From: Agrypnia vestita
Taxonomy: Eukaryota; Arthropoda; Insecta; Trichoptera; Phryganeidae
DNA length: 64,000 nt
Direction: 5' to 3'
NCBI GenBank assembly: GCA_016648135.1
Contig: JADDOH010000515.1
Span: 1 to 64,000, forward strand
This document shows, in pieces, positions 1 through 10,319 of this stretch (the stretch's first letter is position 1; each line of letters opens with the position of its first letter). The position numbers and the translations under genes are program-made. The notes below the pieces were generated by a model that searched no databases, had not been told where the DNA came from, and worked only from the letters and a program-made list of their open reading frames with translations.

Positions 1-27
1 TTTATTTATAAAATATTCTTTGTAAAT

Positions 28-394
28 TTGGCATAGGGAAATTTTTAAAATCAAATTATTTAATCAATTAGTAAGACATACAGAAAAATCTAATTCAAGA
101 AAAAATATTAGGTTACTACTGGGATTCGAACCCAGGTCACCTCCTTTCCGGGGCCGGTGCTCTGACCACTACTAAGCTATAGCAACCCTCTATGTTTCCG
201 TGAATATATCGACCCTTATATTGGTTCGAATCCCAATAGTAACCTAATATTTTCTCGTGTATTAGATTTTTCTGTATGTCTTTCTAATTCATTAATTAAT
301 TTGATTTTTAAAAATTTCACAGAACTTTGTTCTGAAAAATTACAACTTCACAAATATGAATGTGTTCTTAAAAAAATATATATTGGCATAGGGA
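28..394 (+). repeat. Foldback tRNA-like SINE, internally deleted copy
   Basis: A 343-bp element (40-382) is flanked by 12-bp direct repeats TTGGCATAGGGA at 28-39 and 383-394. The left part is an inverted tRNA-like head (B box as GGATTCGAACCC near 121-132 on the plus strand). The right part repeats the head's end forwards (GGTTCGAATCCC near 224-235), followed by the same downstream body and a tail ending in A/T-rich sequence. Compared with the copy at 34856-35414, the loop and one head are deleted. Target-site duplications and an AT-rich 3' tail point to target-primed retroposition. Confidence 0.75.
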
Positions 395-839
395 GTTTGT
401 TTTGGATACTTTTGTGAGTGACGGTACATTAAATTCTTGAAATTTATTTACAGTAGGATAGTCATGAGGTTTTTCGAGAATCGTTTTAATAATTATTTTT
501 TGCATTATGATTAATGGCTGTACGGTGGACTTTTAAGCCCCTCCCCACCCAATAATACCATACTGTAAGAGGGACTGCACCAACGCGTAATACACAATTT
601 TAATAGTATTTTTGTTCAATATATTGCATAGGTTGTATAAGACGTAGTTCAGTTTTCTCAATCGTTCCACGGTCAGATTGACATGGTCTTAGCATTTGAC
701 ATGTTTTAAAAATATTAAACATATTTTTAAAACAAATTTTATTAATCGATAAAAATAGGGAGCGTCCATAAATTACCAGGCCTTATCAAAGGGGGGTTAA
801 GTAGAATTTTCTTATTAAAATTAATTTTAATAATCTTTT

Positions 840-930
840 CCCAGCGGGGTAGTCAGAGCGGATGCATCGCCACATTTTCCTGTCCTGATAAACAATTATC
901 TGTTCATCCTTATTCATACATCGTCGTACG
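840..930 (-). pseudogene. RTE-type retrotransposon 3' fragment (family C)
   Basis: Short minus-strand match to the 3' end of the family seen at 13203-13990 (shared CGGGGTAGTCAGAG and ACGCAAGCTC pieces). Too short to say more. Confidence 0.4.
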
Positions 931-1602
931 CAAGCTCATCGATATTAATGAATACGAATACGAATATTCGTATTCGCCGAATAGTAGATATTTACCGAAT
1001 ATTCGTATTCGCCGAATATCATCACGAATATTAAAAACAAACTATTTATAACAGAACGCAACGCAAATTACGGTTTGCCTGTGCACCGTGTATCCGAACA
1101 CACTTACGCACTATATTATCGGGAATCCCCTAACATTGAATGAATTAATTTGTTGTAGAATCTCAAGCTGTCAATTGTTACTTGTTTCGCAGCATAACAT
1201 GAGTTCTTTCATCTTGTTTCGTTGGGTTAATAAGAAGGTTAGGTGCTCATTTCATGTAGTTCGTTCCATTTTATTTCCGTTGTGTGTAAATGTGTTAAAT
1301 CTTATAAAATAATTTCAAATCAAATCTAGTTAGATGGAAAAAAATGAACCCAGAAGTATTTTCATTAAAGGCATCTACTATCGCCTCAGAAAGATTATTT
1401 TCGACCACTGAGAATGTACAAACAGATAAAAGAAATCGCCAAACGAACGAAGTTACAAATGTTTTGCTTTTTGAACAAAAAACAAAAGCAAAGAACAGTG
1501 GTGTATTATTTATTACCTTGTTGAATTATTCGTATTCGCCGAATAGTAGGCTTGACATTCGTATTCGTATTCGTGAAAGTGGTATTCGTTGCATCACTAA
1601 AC
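930..1602 (+). mobile_element. hAT transposon remnant with transposase C-terminal end
   Basis: A frame at 1344-1500 encodes a decayed hAT-family dimerisation region: SERLFSTTENVQTDKRNRQ followed by NEVTNVLLFEQK, the usual ASERxFS...DxRNRL...xxLLF pattern. It is followed by subterminal repeats of TATTCGTATTCGCCGAATAG (also at 955-1020) and a terminus TTGCATCACTA at about 1591-1601. The rest of the transposase, including the DDE/RW domain, is absent. A related minus-strand end lies at 39056-39220. Confidence 0.65.
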
Positions 1603-2060
1603 AAGGCCATCATCCAGCACGTAAAAATAATTTAATTTATAAGTATGAGTGATTTATTTTTAAAAAACTGAAAACAAAGAAATTAATGTAGAGGTAGTAT
1701 CTTTGAATGCCATAACAAGGAAATAATTTAAAAAGGTTCCCGAACACCCGGTAGTGAAAAGGGCCATTAGTTCCCTAAATCGTGGCACGCGACCGCCGCT
1801 CGCCCCCTTCCCCCCCGCATCGCGAGCATAATGACCATTTGAATTTAGAACAAAAGCAGCCGGTGTTGCCAGCACCGTGACTGGCCATTTTTTATATTTT
1901 GTTTTAATATAACGATGCCCAGTATTACCTGTCAAGGTACTTAACTCCTCGTCGAGCGGAATACAAAGTAAGAATATGAAAATTCAACAAACTGCTGAAT
2001 ATTATTCATAACTCATAAATATTTAGTTCTTTAAAGGGGGTCTTGGTTTATAGTATTAAC
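1603..2060. other. No gene recognised; GC-richer core
   Basis: Mostly AT-rich, with a GC-rich piece at about 1735-1870 (including a C-run near 1803-1818). No repeat family or coding signal recognised. Confidence 0.3.
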
Positions 2061-2067
2061 AATTTAA

Positions 2068-2355
2068 TCAATACATTATAGATGTCTCACAGAGACAAAA
2101 TTATGTTTTTATTGGAAAGTAGGTAGTGACGTCTTTGGGTATTCATAGGGCTGGCTTAAGTGATCACTTCACACAATGTAAAGTTCACCATTTCCACTCA
2201 TGATAGAATATCATGTCTAAAAAAGTTGTATATATATTTTAAATTATACGACTTGTTCCGTATATGTGTTGCAACAATTCTTAGCGCGACCGGCATCCAA
2301 AGCATTTTCATTGCCCTTAAATGACCACAGATGTCACTAATGAGATATCTATTTA
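2068..2355. repeat. MITE fragment, family with AGATGTCTCACAGAGAC termini
   Basis: The left terminus ATTATAGATGTCTCACAGAG is shared with the complete copy at 51568-52020, and internal words (GGCTGGCTTAAGTGATCAC, TTCCACTCATGATAGAATAT) match it too. The right TIR is missing, so this copy is truncated. Confidence 0.6.
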
Positions 2356-2720
2356 TGATTGATATAAATTAACTTTGTTAAAACCACTTATTTATTGAAA
2401 AAATTCAACATGTTTCGAAGCCAATGGCTTCTTCGTCAGGATAACAAAAATAATATTTAAAAATCTAAGTATAGATCAAAATATTAAAAAGTTATATATG
2501 GAAAATGATAATATAAAGTACCTAATTAACATGAAAATAAATTTAAAAGATAACTATTTGCAAAAACGACCTGATTATTTATAATATTCAATTTACTATT
2601 TACGCTCTTTCTTATTTCTTATTTATTTATATATTTATAATTTTCGGAATTTTTTGTGTGTAATGAGATTCTTGCTAATTATTAGCATTACACTAGAATA
2701 CGCATAGCTCTCGATATTTT
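2356..2720 (-). repeat. Penelope-like 3' end with hammerhead-like motif, truncated
   Basis: Shares long words with the larger copy at 14360-14930. On the minus strand a hammerhead-like core occurs at about 2445-2406: CTGACGA, a perfect hairpin GAAGCC/GGCTTC with loop ATT, then GAAAC. The coding part is cut off near 2640. Confidence 0.5.
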
Positions 2721-2724
2721 TAAC

Positions 2725-3206
2725 TTGTATAAGATCTGCTTCTTCTTCGTCCTCAGCCTTCATCTCTCCACTGCTGGATATAGGCCTCGTCCATACCCTT
2801 CCATCCTTCCTTGTTGTTTGCTAGTTGTAGCCATTTCTTCCCCCCCACAGCGGCTATATCGTCGGCCCATCTCTTTTGAGGTCTTCCGACGCCTCTTTTA
2901 TTTTCCAAAGGTCTCCATTTCAGAACTCTGGGAGCCCATTTTGTAGAATCTTGCCTTGCAAAATGTCCTGCCCATTAATATTTTAGCTTCGCTGCACTAT
3001 CCACTACACTAGCCAAGCATGGATCTCTCCATGGATCGTTGCGTGCATTTGAGCTTTTCTACACTTTTCTTTGTATGGGCCATAGTCTCCACTCTATACG
3101 TCATCACTGGCAGTATGCACGATTCAAATGCTTTGCTTTTTATGTTAATTTGGAAAAATAATTGTATATATGTGTTTTCTTGTAATTGGCCCAAGACTCT
3201 GTACAT
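2725..3206 (-). pseudogene. RTE-type reverse transcriptase C-terminal fragment (family B)
   Basis: On the minus strand the frame from 3206 reads AFESCILPVMTYRVETMAH and TKKSVEKLKCTQRSMERSML, the usual C-terminal region after the RT thumb in RTE-clade non-LTR elements. It then continues in shifted frames to a tail of GAAGAAGAAG (plus-strand CTTCTTCTTC near 2739). The RT palm and endonuclease are missing; stops and frameshifts mark it as dead. Confidence 0.7.
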
Positions 3207-3530
3207 TAATTATTGGGTTTTTTTTTCAAGATTGATTAATTATATGGCTGTGAGAAAACCAATAAATGAAAATAAAAAAAATAAAAAAAAATAAAAATAT
3301 CTTTGTTGTCGAAAATTCCTATTCGTCTTGGCAATTCATTCATGTACAAGATCTGTCGAAATCGATTTAACTACCCATCTCTATTATCCCTTAAAAAAAT
3401 CCACGTCCCTAGAAGAGTAACGAGATCACGCTGCCTCTGTCATATTTATTTAAATCTGGATTGCCCATAGTAGAAATTTACATATAATGACTTATTCACA
3501 GATCTTACCTGTGAAATTGCCATTTTATAG
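3207..3530. other. AT-rich sequence, nothing recognised
   Basis: A-rich run near 3260-3300 and otherwise unremarkable sequence leading to the telomere-type repeat. No gene seen. Confidence 0.3.
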
Positions 3531-3531
3531 A

Positions 3532-3561
3532 CCTAACCTAACCTAACCTAACCTAACCTAA
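3532..3561 (-). repeat. Interstitial TTAGG repeats (six units)
   Basis: Six perfect CCTAA units on the plus strand, i.e. TTAGG on the minus strand, the ancestral arthropod telomere repeat. Short runs of this type are common inside insect chromosomes and do not mark a real chromosome end here. Confidence 0.85.
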
Positions 3562-4063
3562 TACTTCAGATTCGTCAATGGCTGACAGTACAGTGCCATG
3601 AGTAAAAGATGGACTTGAAGTGTGTACATTAGGTCGAAAGGGTTTAACATATAACTAGAATGCGACCACTATAAATTGGAGTGCGAGTGAGGGCGTCCCT
3701 GTCGCGTAACGGAAGTTGCAAGGGTGTAAATTTATTACACAATACATAATATACAGGTGTCCGGTGACCGGTGTCGGAGCCTTTGATAGAAATTTGGTCG
3801 GGCAACACTAAATAAACAAACCAGTAATAGCGGCCGCTCTAGCTAGAGCCCTGTCAAACGGTAATATTGGTCCAATATCAGCTTCGCAAAACTTTAATAC
3901 TTCATTGGCAATGGTTCTTGCACCACCCCGGACAGTTTTGGATGTTTTGGACATAATAATTCAGTGTATATTGGAAATCTAGACGTCACAGCTCACGCCC
4001 AAATACGAGATTGAACTGAATGACAGAGCGAGGGGTTACCGCCGCGTGCGGGCGGGGCGGGTT

Positions 4064-4785
4064 TTAGCGCTTGTTCAGACACAGCGGGAACCGTTCAGTT
4101 TCAGAATCGCGTCTCAAAACACGCGATTTGTGTCATCTGTTCACACAGCCGCGGTTAATAAGCGATTTGTGCGCGCGAAAATAAACGTCAGTTTGACAGT
4201 TCCGGTGCCGTTCTCCATCTTTGAATATCAGAGATATATTCGCTCATTACTTTGTTAACGACGGCCGTGTTCCATGGCAAGACACATAAATATCATTCTG
4301 TCAGTTCATTTTTGGTGAATAAATACCTACTTCTCTAAAATACTCTTTTTTTCCACCATTTCCAAATATCTCCACCAACTCCTGCCAAGCTTGGTTCTTG
4401 GCATATTTGAGTAATCCTCACACTATTACAGGTCTTTTCTCCCATATTACAGGTCTTTTCTCCACTTCATCAATAAAAAATTCAGTGTCAAAGCGATCCA
4501 TAACCATAGAAAAGAGAATATAATCCACGCGTGCTCCTGTTGTGACATGGAACCGTGCGGTGCCCGCAACGCGACTGAACGCTCTCGTAAGGCCCCATAG
4601 TAATAGGATCGTGCGGGCGCCGTGCGGGTCTATTTTCTAGCGGTTGGGTTGCGGGCACCGCAGCGGTTGACTAACCGCACGGTTGTGTCTGAACGATCAC
4701 ATACAAACCTAGGTAAATGAGACCCGCACGGATCTTATGCGATTCTGAAACGGCACGGTTCCCGCTGTGTCTGAACAAGCGCTTA
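4064..4785. mobile_element. Non-autonomous TIR transposon with TTA duplications
   Basis: Element 4067-4782 has terminal inverted repeats of about 45 bp; the first 28 bp (GCGCTTGTTCAGACACAGCG...) are identical at both ends. It is flanked by TTA at 4064-4066 and 4783-4785. Three-base TTA/TWA target duplications are typical of the PIF/Harbinger superfamily, but the TIR sequence itself is not one I recognise. The interior has repeated GC-rich words (GTGCGGTGCCCGCAACGCG and the inverted TTGCGGGCACCGC). No transposase frame is present. Confidence 0.65.
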
Positions 4786-5189
4786 GTTCCAAAGTCGCCG
4801 CACGCCAATTTACGTTGGTCAAGCAATAATAATTATTTCATGAAAATGTGTGAAGCGTTGAATTCCAGCTGAAAATTCGTATGCACAGCGCTCGCAGCGC
4901 ATTATAATATTCCAGTACGGCCAGCACTTTGACGTAATTAGAGTGAATTTAGCGAAACATCGCGGGTCAAACGCGTTTATTCAAATTGAACTGACAATGT
5001 AGCCAATTCCGCGCCGATCCCATCACGGGACACGCGTTCAACAAAATGGCGCTCAATCAAACCGGGAGAGTTGTCGAATTAATTTAATTTAAATAATTTA
5101 AGACAGACGTCTCAATTAATTTAACTAACGGTTTTAACCCTCGATAATCTACGCTGCTATTATATTACTACCTATCATCCGTCAATGAT
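4786..5189. other. No gene recognised
   Basis: Mixed-composition sequence (some GC-rich words near 4880-5050). No repeat family or coding signal was recognised. Confidence 0.3.
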
Positions 5190-5620
5190 TACGTACTTTC
5201 GCAAACCTTGTACAACATTCTCCTTCCAGAACTTTCAAGAAATTTGCGAATGTACAGGAACCTTCTAGACACACCGACACATTCCGCCACTCAGTTTAGA
5301 ACTTTATAGAACTTTCGTGAATTTTCTAGAACCTTCTCCTTTCCCTCCAGAGCAGGTTTTTCCGGAACCTTCTAGACTCACCGACACAGTCAGCGCGCCT
5401 ATTTTGAAACAATCTGAAGCACTTGCGGCCTTCCCATAACAAAACAATGTGCTAGAAAGCACATTTTCGTCACCCACTCCCACCCACGCATAGCCACCCC
5501 CACCAAACTAGCATATTTTCGATGTGACACCAAGGGCTATCCACCACCATAACCACCGGTGGGTCGTTGTGGCTGGTTATGGAGAAAACTTGGCGGGTAG
5601 GGAAACACGGGTTTCTTTAT

Positions 5621-5663
<43 letters not shown>

Positions 5664-5665
5664 TT
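5190..5665. repeat. Dispersed repeat carrying heat-shock-element arrays, copy 1
   Basis: Shares about 150 bp of its left part and the end (GGAGAAAACTTGGCG, GTAGGGAAACACGGG, then a TA run) with copy 2 at 46620-46915. The left part is dense in alternating GAA/TTC units spaced by 2 bp: four perfect units at 5224-5241, and eight units at 5299-5336, of which seven are perfect. This is the arrangement bound by heat shock factor trimers. No coding capacity. The family may be Helitron-related, but I could not establish termini. Confidence 0.7.
5618..5658. repeat. (TA)n microsatellite
   Basis: Near-perfect TA dinucleotide run at the end of the heat-shock-element repeat. Confidence 0.9.
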
Positions 5666-6010
5666 GATTTCGGCCGCCAGTTCAAGCTGTGAGTACAGCG
5701 TCATCTAGAGTAGCGTAGAATCTTGATCAGTGATGGAAAAAAAAGAGTATCATCCTTTTTGTTTCTCATTGTTGTATTTTACCTCACTATTATTTGAGCC
5801 ATCTGCTAGCTTTAGTGATCGACATTATTAAGTAGAGAATTATATTTTTTTTGTTTCTTATATTTATTGTTTATCTTTACCTAATTCAGAGTATTTTTTT
5901 AAAAAAGCAAAATCATCTTGTCACAAAGTTAGTATGTTTTCGTTTTATTTCATAAAAATTTTGAAATCATACTTATTTTGAAAAAGGAATAATGTTTTCA
6001 TTTTATTAAA
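5666..6010. repeat. Repeat fragment related to 56820-57060
   Basis: Words such as CTGTGAGTACAGCGTCATCTA, GAGTAGCGTAGAATCTTGAT and GACATTATTAAGTAGAGAAT recur in inverse orientation at about 56820-57030. Family and mechanism unknown; no coding capacity. Confidence 0.4.
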
Positions 6011-6011
6011 T

Positions 6012-6860
6012 AACTAGCTGTAACCCGTCAAAACTGACGGTACTTTTACGTGTCGGTTTCTAATGAATTTATTTTATTTTTTAAAAATCGGAAAAAAAAA
6101 TTTTAGAAAAAAATAAATTTTCGGAAAAAATAATTTTTGGGAAAAAAATTACTATAAAAAAGTTACGGGCGTTACACGAAGTTACACGTTACAGATAGAC
6201 GGATGGACAGCCAGACAACAAAATTATTGTAATAAGGATAATGAAATCAGCTTTCATATTTATTTCGAAAACGGAATAAGAACAGCTATTGGACTCAAGT
6301 TACGGTTACGGATGGACATTCGAAATTATTATTATTATTGGGGTTTATCCGCCGTTTGCTTTACGTTTGTCACAATTTAGTTCTGCAATACTGCTAGTAA
6401 ATTAAAATACGCATCAAAATCTACGCACATGTGCACCGCATTATCCTCACACTAATCTTTTCTGCGAAGGAACGGTCAGTGGCATCTTGAGAGTGGCTTC
6501 TGCTCGCTTCAAAGCTGGCGATACCAGCTAAGACGACAGGTCGGAAAGGGGCTGGTCTTCGGATCTTGATGAGCAGGCCCTTCTGGCGACTGTGGAAGAA
6601 AAGAGAAGTTGCACCACCAGGACACAGGACCCTGGACACAATTCGTCAGACGGAATCGATCGTCTACCGTATAAATGGGAAGCAGTGATTTACATTGATG
6701 GTGACTACGCCCCCGAACGATAATATAATAATTTCGTCGACTGTCCGTCCGTCATAACTTCGTGTAACGTCCGTAACGTCTTTATAGTATCTTTTTTCTT
6801 TTTTTTTATCGACATGTATAAGTTAAAAGTACCGCCATTTTTGACGGGTTACAGCTAGTT
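6012..6860. mobile_element. TIR element with AACTAGCTGTAACCCGTCAA termini
   Basis: The left end AACTAGCTGTAACCCGTC and the right end GACGGGTTACAGCTAGTT are inverted, and the inverted similarity continues inward as GTTACGG/CCGTAAC, TTACACGAAGTTACACG/CGTGTAACG and GACGGATGGAC/GTCCGTCCGTC. The core (about 6240-6720) includes a GC-rich segment not seen elsewhere here. Single ends of the family recur at 8260-8515, near 37820, and at 57735-57955. No transposase seen. Confidence 0.6.
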
Positions 6861-6999
6861 GTACATAAATATGTTTTGAGTTTGTTTTCGATTTTGGTTA
6901 TGTTACAATAAAATTTAGTATATAATTTTTTCTAAATAATAAATATTGATAAATATGCATCAACTTAATATGTTTCTGGTACTCTCATTTTTTATATGT

Positions 7000-7330
7000 T
7001 TAATTTATTTATTTATTAATGATATACGCCATAAGTTGGGCTTTTTTATAAAATAAAATATTAAGTGTTCAAATAGCATAGCTATCTAAGTTCCTACAAA
7101 AGCAGTAAATTACAAAAAAATTAAAGAATATTAACAATACAAATGCAATATGTAATAAGTACGCAAGAAAACAAAAAAGTATATTAGCAAAAGAGATACA
7201 ATAAATAGTAGATTGAGGATGTAGGCAAACTATTTAACAGAAGTGAAGTAGATTTGTCTTTTGCATGTGTATAGTGTTCGAGTTTTAAATAATCAACAGA
7301 GCTGTATTGATTCCATAGATGGTGCAATCT
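7000..7330 (-). pseudogene. Possible non-LTR retrotransposon 3' end
   Basis: A TTTATT run followed by ATACGCCATAAGTTGGGCTT resembles the minus-strand 3' end at 34029-34090 (TTTATT run then CGCCCTTATGGGCTTTT). The downstream coding part is too decayed to read with confidence. Confidence 0.35.
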
Positions 7331-7790
7331 ATGTATAGGCGAATTCATAATTAAGTTAAAATTAAAAAAATGTTTTGAATTCTGTCACCGATAACTAATT
7401 TAAAATGCACTGAATCCTATATTTTATGTATCCCTTGCAAAATCATGTCTCCTATAAATTTATAGCCTATATTTCCTATAAAACCTCGAATTCAGTAAAT
7501 TATAAATAAGCATTCCTCGATAACTGCATTCATTTTTTTTGGATATAGCTCCCTTATCAAGTAGAATCTTTCACATATCGACGGTCCTATGGAATTGTCA
7601 AAAATTATATTTTCGTTTTATTATATTAATATACCTAATTTAATCTATATTTACTCAAAATGATAAAAAAAAATCTTTTATACTCAATTAGTTTTTTTGT
7701 GGTTGTCCTAAAATGTACAGAAAATTCAGAAAATTTAAGATTTTAATATAGCAAAACGAGAATCGATTTTTTCTGATTCGACAATGTATG
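7331..7790. repeat. AT-rich repeat with CCTATAAATTTATAG
   Basis: Contains CCTATAAATTTATAGCCTAT and CCTCGAATTCAGTA words that recur at about 31275-31370 and, inverted, at 35660-35795. Probably an old MITE; ends not defined. Confidence 0.4.
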
Positions 7791-7794
7791 CAGA

Positions 7795-8030
7795 GACCGT
7801 CGATAAAGTTACGGTGTTTCGTTAACCCTGCCGGTCACGGTTTGGCGGGTCACCCGGGGTTAAATGCTAATTCTTGAGTTCTCCGAGTTGTTATTATTTA
7901 ATTCGGACTATCGCCCGCAATTAGCTTCCATTAAGTTTAATAACGGTTATCTGATAACGCCCGCCCGATAACGGTTCCCGACGCGCTCCACCTACCGCCG
8001 ATTAGACGGGAATAGACCAAAAGTAAGTGA
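7795..8030. promoter_or_regulatory. Non-repetitive GC-richer block
   Basis: Mixed-composition sequence with homeodomain-like TAATTC and CAATTAG sites and repeated GATAACG words, and no recognised repeat or ORF. A conserved non-coding element is possible but untested. Confidence 0.2.
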
Positions 8031-8239
8031 AAATTAAAACATTAATCCAATTTTACACGATGTGCTTTTGGGGCATGTTTGTTTGTTTGTTTGTTTCTGG
8101 GTGATAGTGATTAATTTGGTTTTGATTAATATGGCATTAAATTAATTGATTAATTATTCCTTGAGAAATTTTATCAAAGTACACTTAAATAACTATTGCG
8201 AATATCGTACTACGATAATATAATTGAAAGATTTGGCAG

Positions 8240-8515
8240 TTAAGTGGTGCGACATTTTCGTTGTCTGTCTGTCTGTCTCCGTAACTTCGTGTAACGTCCA
8301 TGATTTCGTACGAATTCACGGTTAAAAAAAACAAATTAAACGGCCGGAGATGGGGCTTGAACCCCGGGCCGCCAAACCCGAACCTGCCGCTTCAGGCATG
8401 TTGCTACGGCTGCCTCTCAGCGGAGCATCAGAAAAATGCTATAAATATGTTCTAGGGCGTAGCAAAGACGCGAACTAATGTTCCGTCATTTTTGACGGGT
8501 TGCAGCGAGTATGTA
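8240..8515. repeat. Fragment of the GACGGGTTACAG family with a tRNA-like insert
   Basis: GTCTGTCTGTC followed by CGTAACTTCGTGTAACGTCC and ending TTTTTGACGGGTTGCAG is the right end of the 6012-6860 family. Between these lies a minus-strand tRNA-like piece (GGGGCTTGAACCCCGGGCC near 8352, the inverted T-arm). Confidence 0.4.
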
Positions 8516-8517
8516 CA

Positions 8518-8665
8518 CACATAATATGAGTTATTAATTACTACTATGTATAGTTTCAATAAGAGCAGTCCTTCTCATCAGCAGGTATAGTAAATAAATA
8601 AACCTGTTGATGAGACGGACTGCTCCTCTCGAAACTGTAGTAATAATTAATAACTCAAGTTTTGT
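8518..8665. repeat. Foldback repeat
   Basis: Inverted arms around 8518-8585 (GAGTTATTAATTACTACTA, GAGCAGTCC, CTCATCAGCAGGT) and 8600-8665 (their reverse complements, with a few changes) around a short AT-rich loop. Probably a snapback MITE. Confidence 0.6.
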
Positions 8666-9628
8666 GTGTTACAAAAATAAGTAAAAACATATTTAAAATC
8701 GCTACTACTATTCTATTTTATTTTAATTAAAAAGACACATACAAACAATGATATAATAAACTGTAGATACGTTACAAGCGTGAAATCTTGGCAACTCAAA
8801 AGTAAGGTTATTACCTTACTTACATTCGTTATCGAACGGACCTTCGTTGTGATCGGGCGCGACGCTATGCTGAAAAAGGAACAGAGTGTCGTACACTATT
8901 GTAAGAATGAGTATGTTATTTTAGTCACCGTTACTTCAAATTACCTAATTTTTGTGTCTATACGCAGAGCGTTTATGTACCGTGATTTGTTATCTCTTTC
9001 AATGCAATATTTGCTACATATGAAAGCCGGCTAGTATGGGAATAACGTGTCTATATTATAATACGTCAATGCATACAAAGACGTTGATTATGAATACATT
9101 TAATACAAGCGAAAAAAAATTTTTTTTCATCTCCCCAATTAAGAGGGTCTGCATTTAATATAGTTGCATTAAAAAGAAATGCAGATTATCAAAATGGAAA
9201 TAATTAAAATAGTAAAATAAGCATTTAAAATACTATCATACGGCGGGTGCACATAAAAACAAATTCCGGTTAATATGTAGGAGCCGAAAGTTTCGGAATA
9301 CATTGGGAGCAGCTAATGGAACGTGCATATATTAGTGCTGGCTTATCTACTTAAAGTTGTTTAAAGAACTGCCAAACACATCCACTTCATCCACGTAAAA
9401 TAAGCCAATAAAATAAGTCAACTAATTTTGAAGTTACATGCTTCTAAAAAAAATCTAAGATTTTCAAAGGGTTTTATTTTGAGTCCTTTTATAATTTTTA
9501 CTATGCGAGCTGTTAAAAAAAATAATGATTGTGAACTAAATCTCTACAAAGTTATTGAACAACTTTTTTAATGTAGGTTTATAGTAAGGAAGGCTTTAGG
9601 AATAATGGACACTCGAGTATAATAAAAA
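8666..9628. other. No gene recognised
   Basis: AT-rich. An open frame at 8780-9034 has no domain or codon bias I recognise. No clear repeats. Confidence 0.3.
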
Positions 9629-9629
9629 A

Positions 9630-10168
9630 AGTAACCCATAAAAACCAAGTTTTTATTATACTCCCTTTCTTTGTAAAATATAACAACAATTAAAGACGAA
9701 TTAAAACATATAACATAACACTAAACTTACAGTAATTTAATATATTTCTAAAATGTCAGATGTTTTGAGCTTTGATAAGACACGTCACGCTTTGAAGATT
9801 AAATTCTAAAAACATTTGTCAGTCAATTAAGATTTTCGACATTCGTAGTGAAGTGCCTATTATGTATACCGACGGAGTAATTCAAATTTAGAAAATATTC
9901 CGCGACGTTATCGGGCCGCCGTTGTTGTAATCAAACTTTTCAAATGATTCCAATTTGAAAAAACCAATAAAATTTCTAAAAATCCGAAATTATACTATAA
10001 TTATTAATTTTTTTAAACTAAAATTTGATAGATCTTCTTGATCGTCGCCACGAGTCTACTTGCCAAGTTTCAGCTCGATTGGATCACGGGAAAAGGGTCA
10101 AAAATCGATCCAAAGTTTTTGTTGACGGCAAGCAAGCAGACGCCACGAGTTAATATAAAGGGAGTAAA
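9630..10168 (+). repeat. MITE of the TACTCCCTTT family, long type
   Basis: Runs from GTAACCCATAAAAACCAAG, past TATACTCCCTTTCTTTG, to GACGCCACGAGTTAATATAA and AAGGGAGTA. The short inverted ends TACTCCCTTT/AAAGGGAGTA, the conserved inner block (GCTCGATTGGATCACGGGAA, GATCTTCTTGATCGTCGCC) and many copies here define the family. Long copies carry a central block with GAAGTACCTATTATGTATAC. No coding capacity. Confidence 0.75.
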
Positions 10169-10319
10169 AAAAGGTGATCCACTGTCGACCAGGTGATATA
10201 AAATTAATACGTTATACAAAAATAATAAAATTTCTAAAAAAAATTGTATGTTTATTCATTGCCTTTTGCCAAAAAAAAGGTGTAAAAATCAAAAATTAAA
10301 TAATTAAGCCTTTAGCCTT

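Noticed and set aside
3532..3561. Chromosome end
   Set aside because: Only six TTAGG units flanked on both sides by ordinary sequence.
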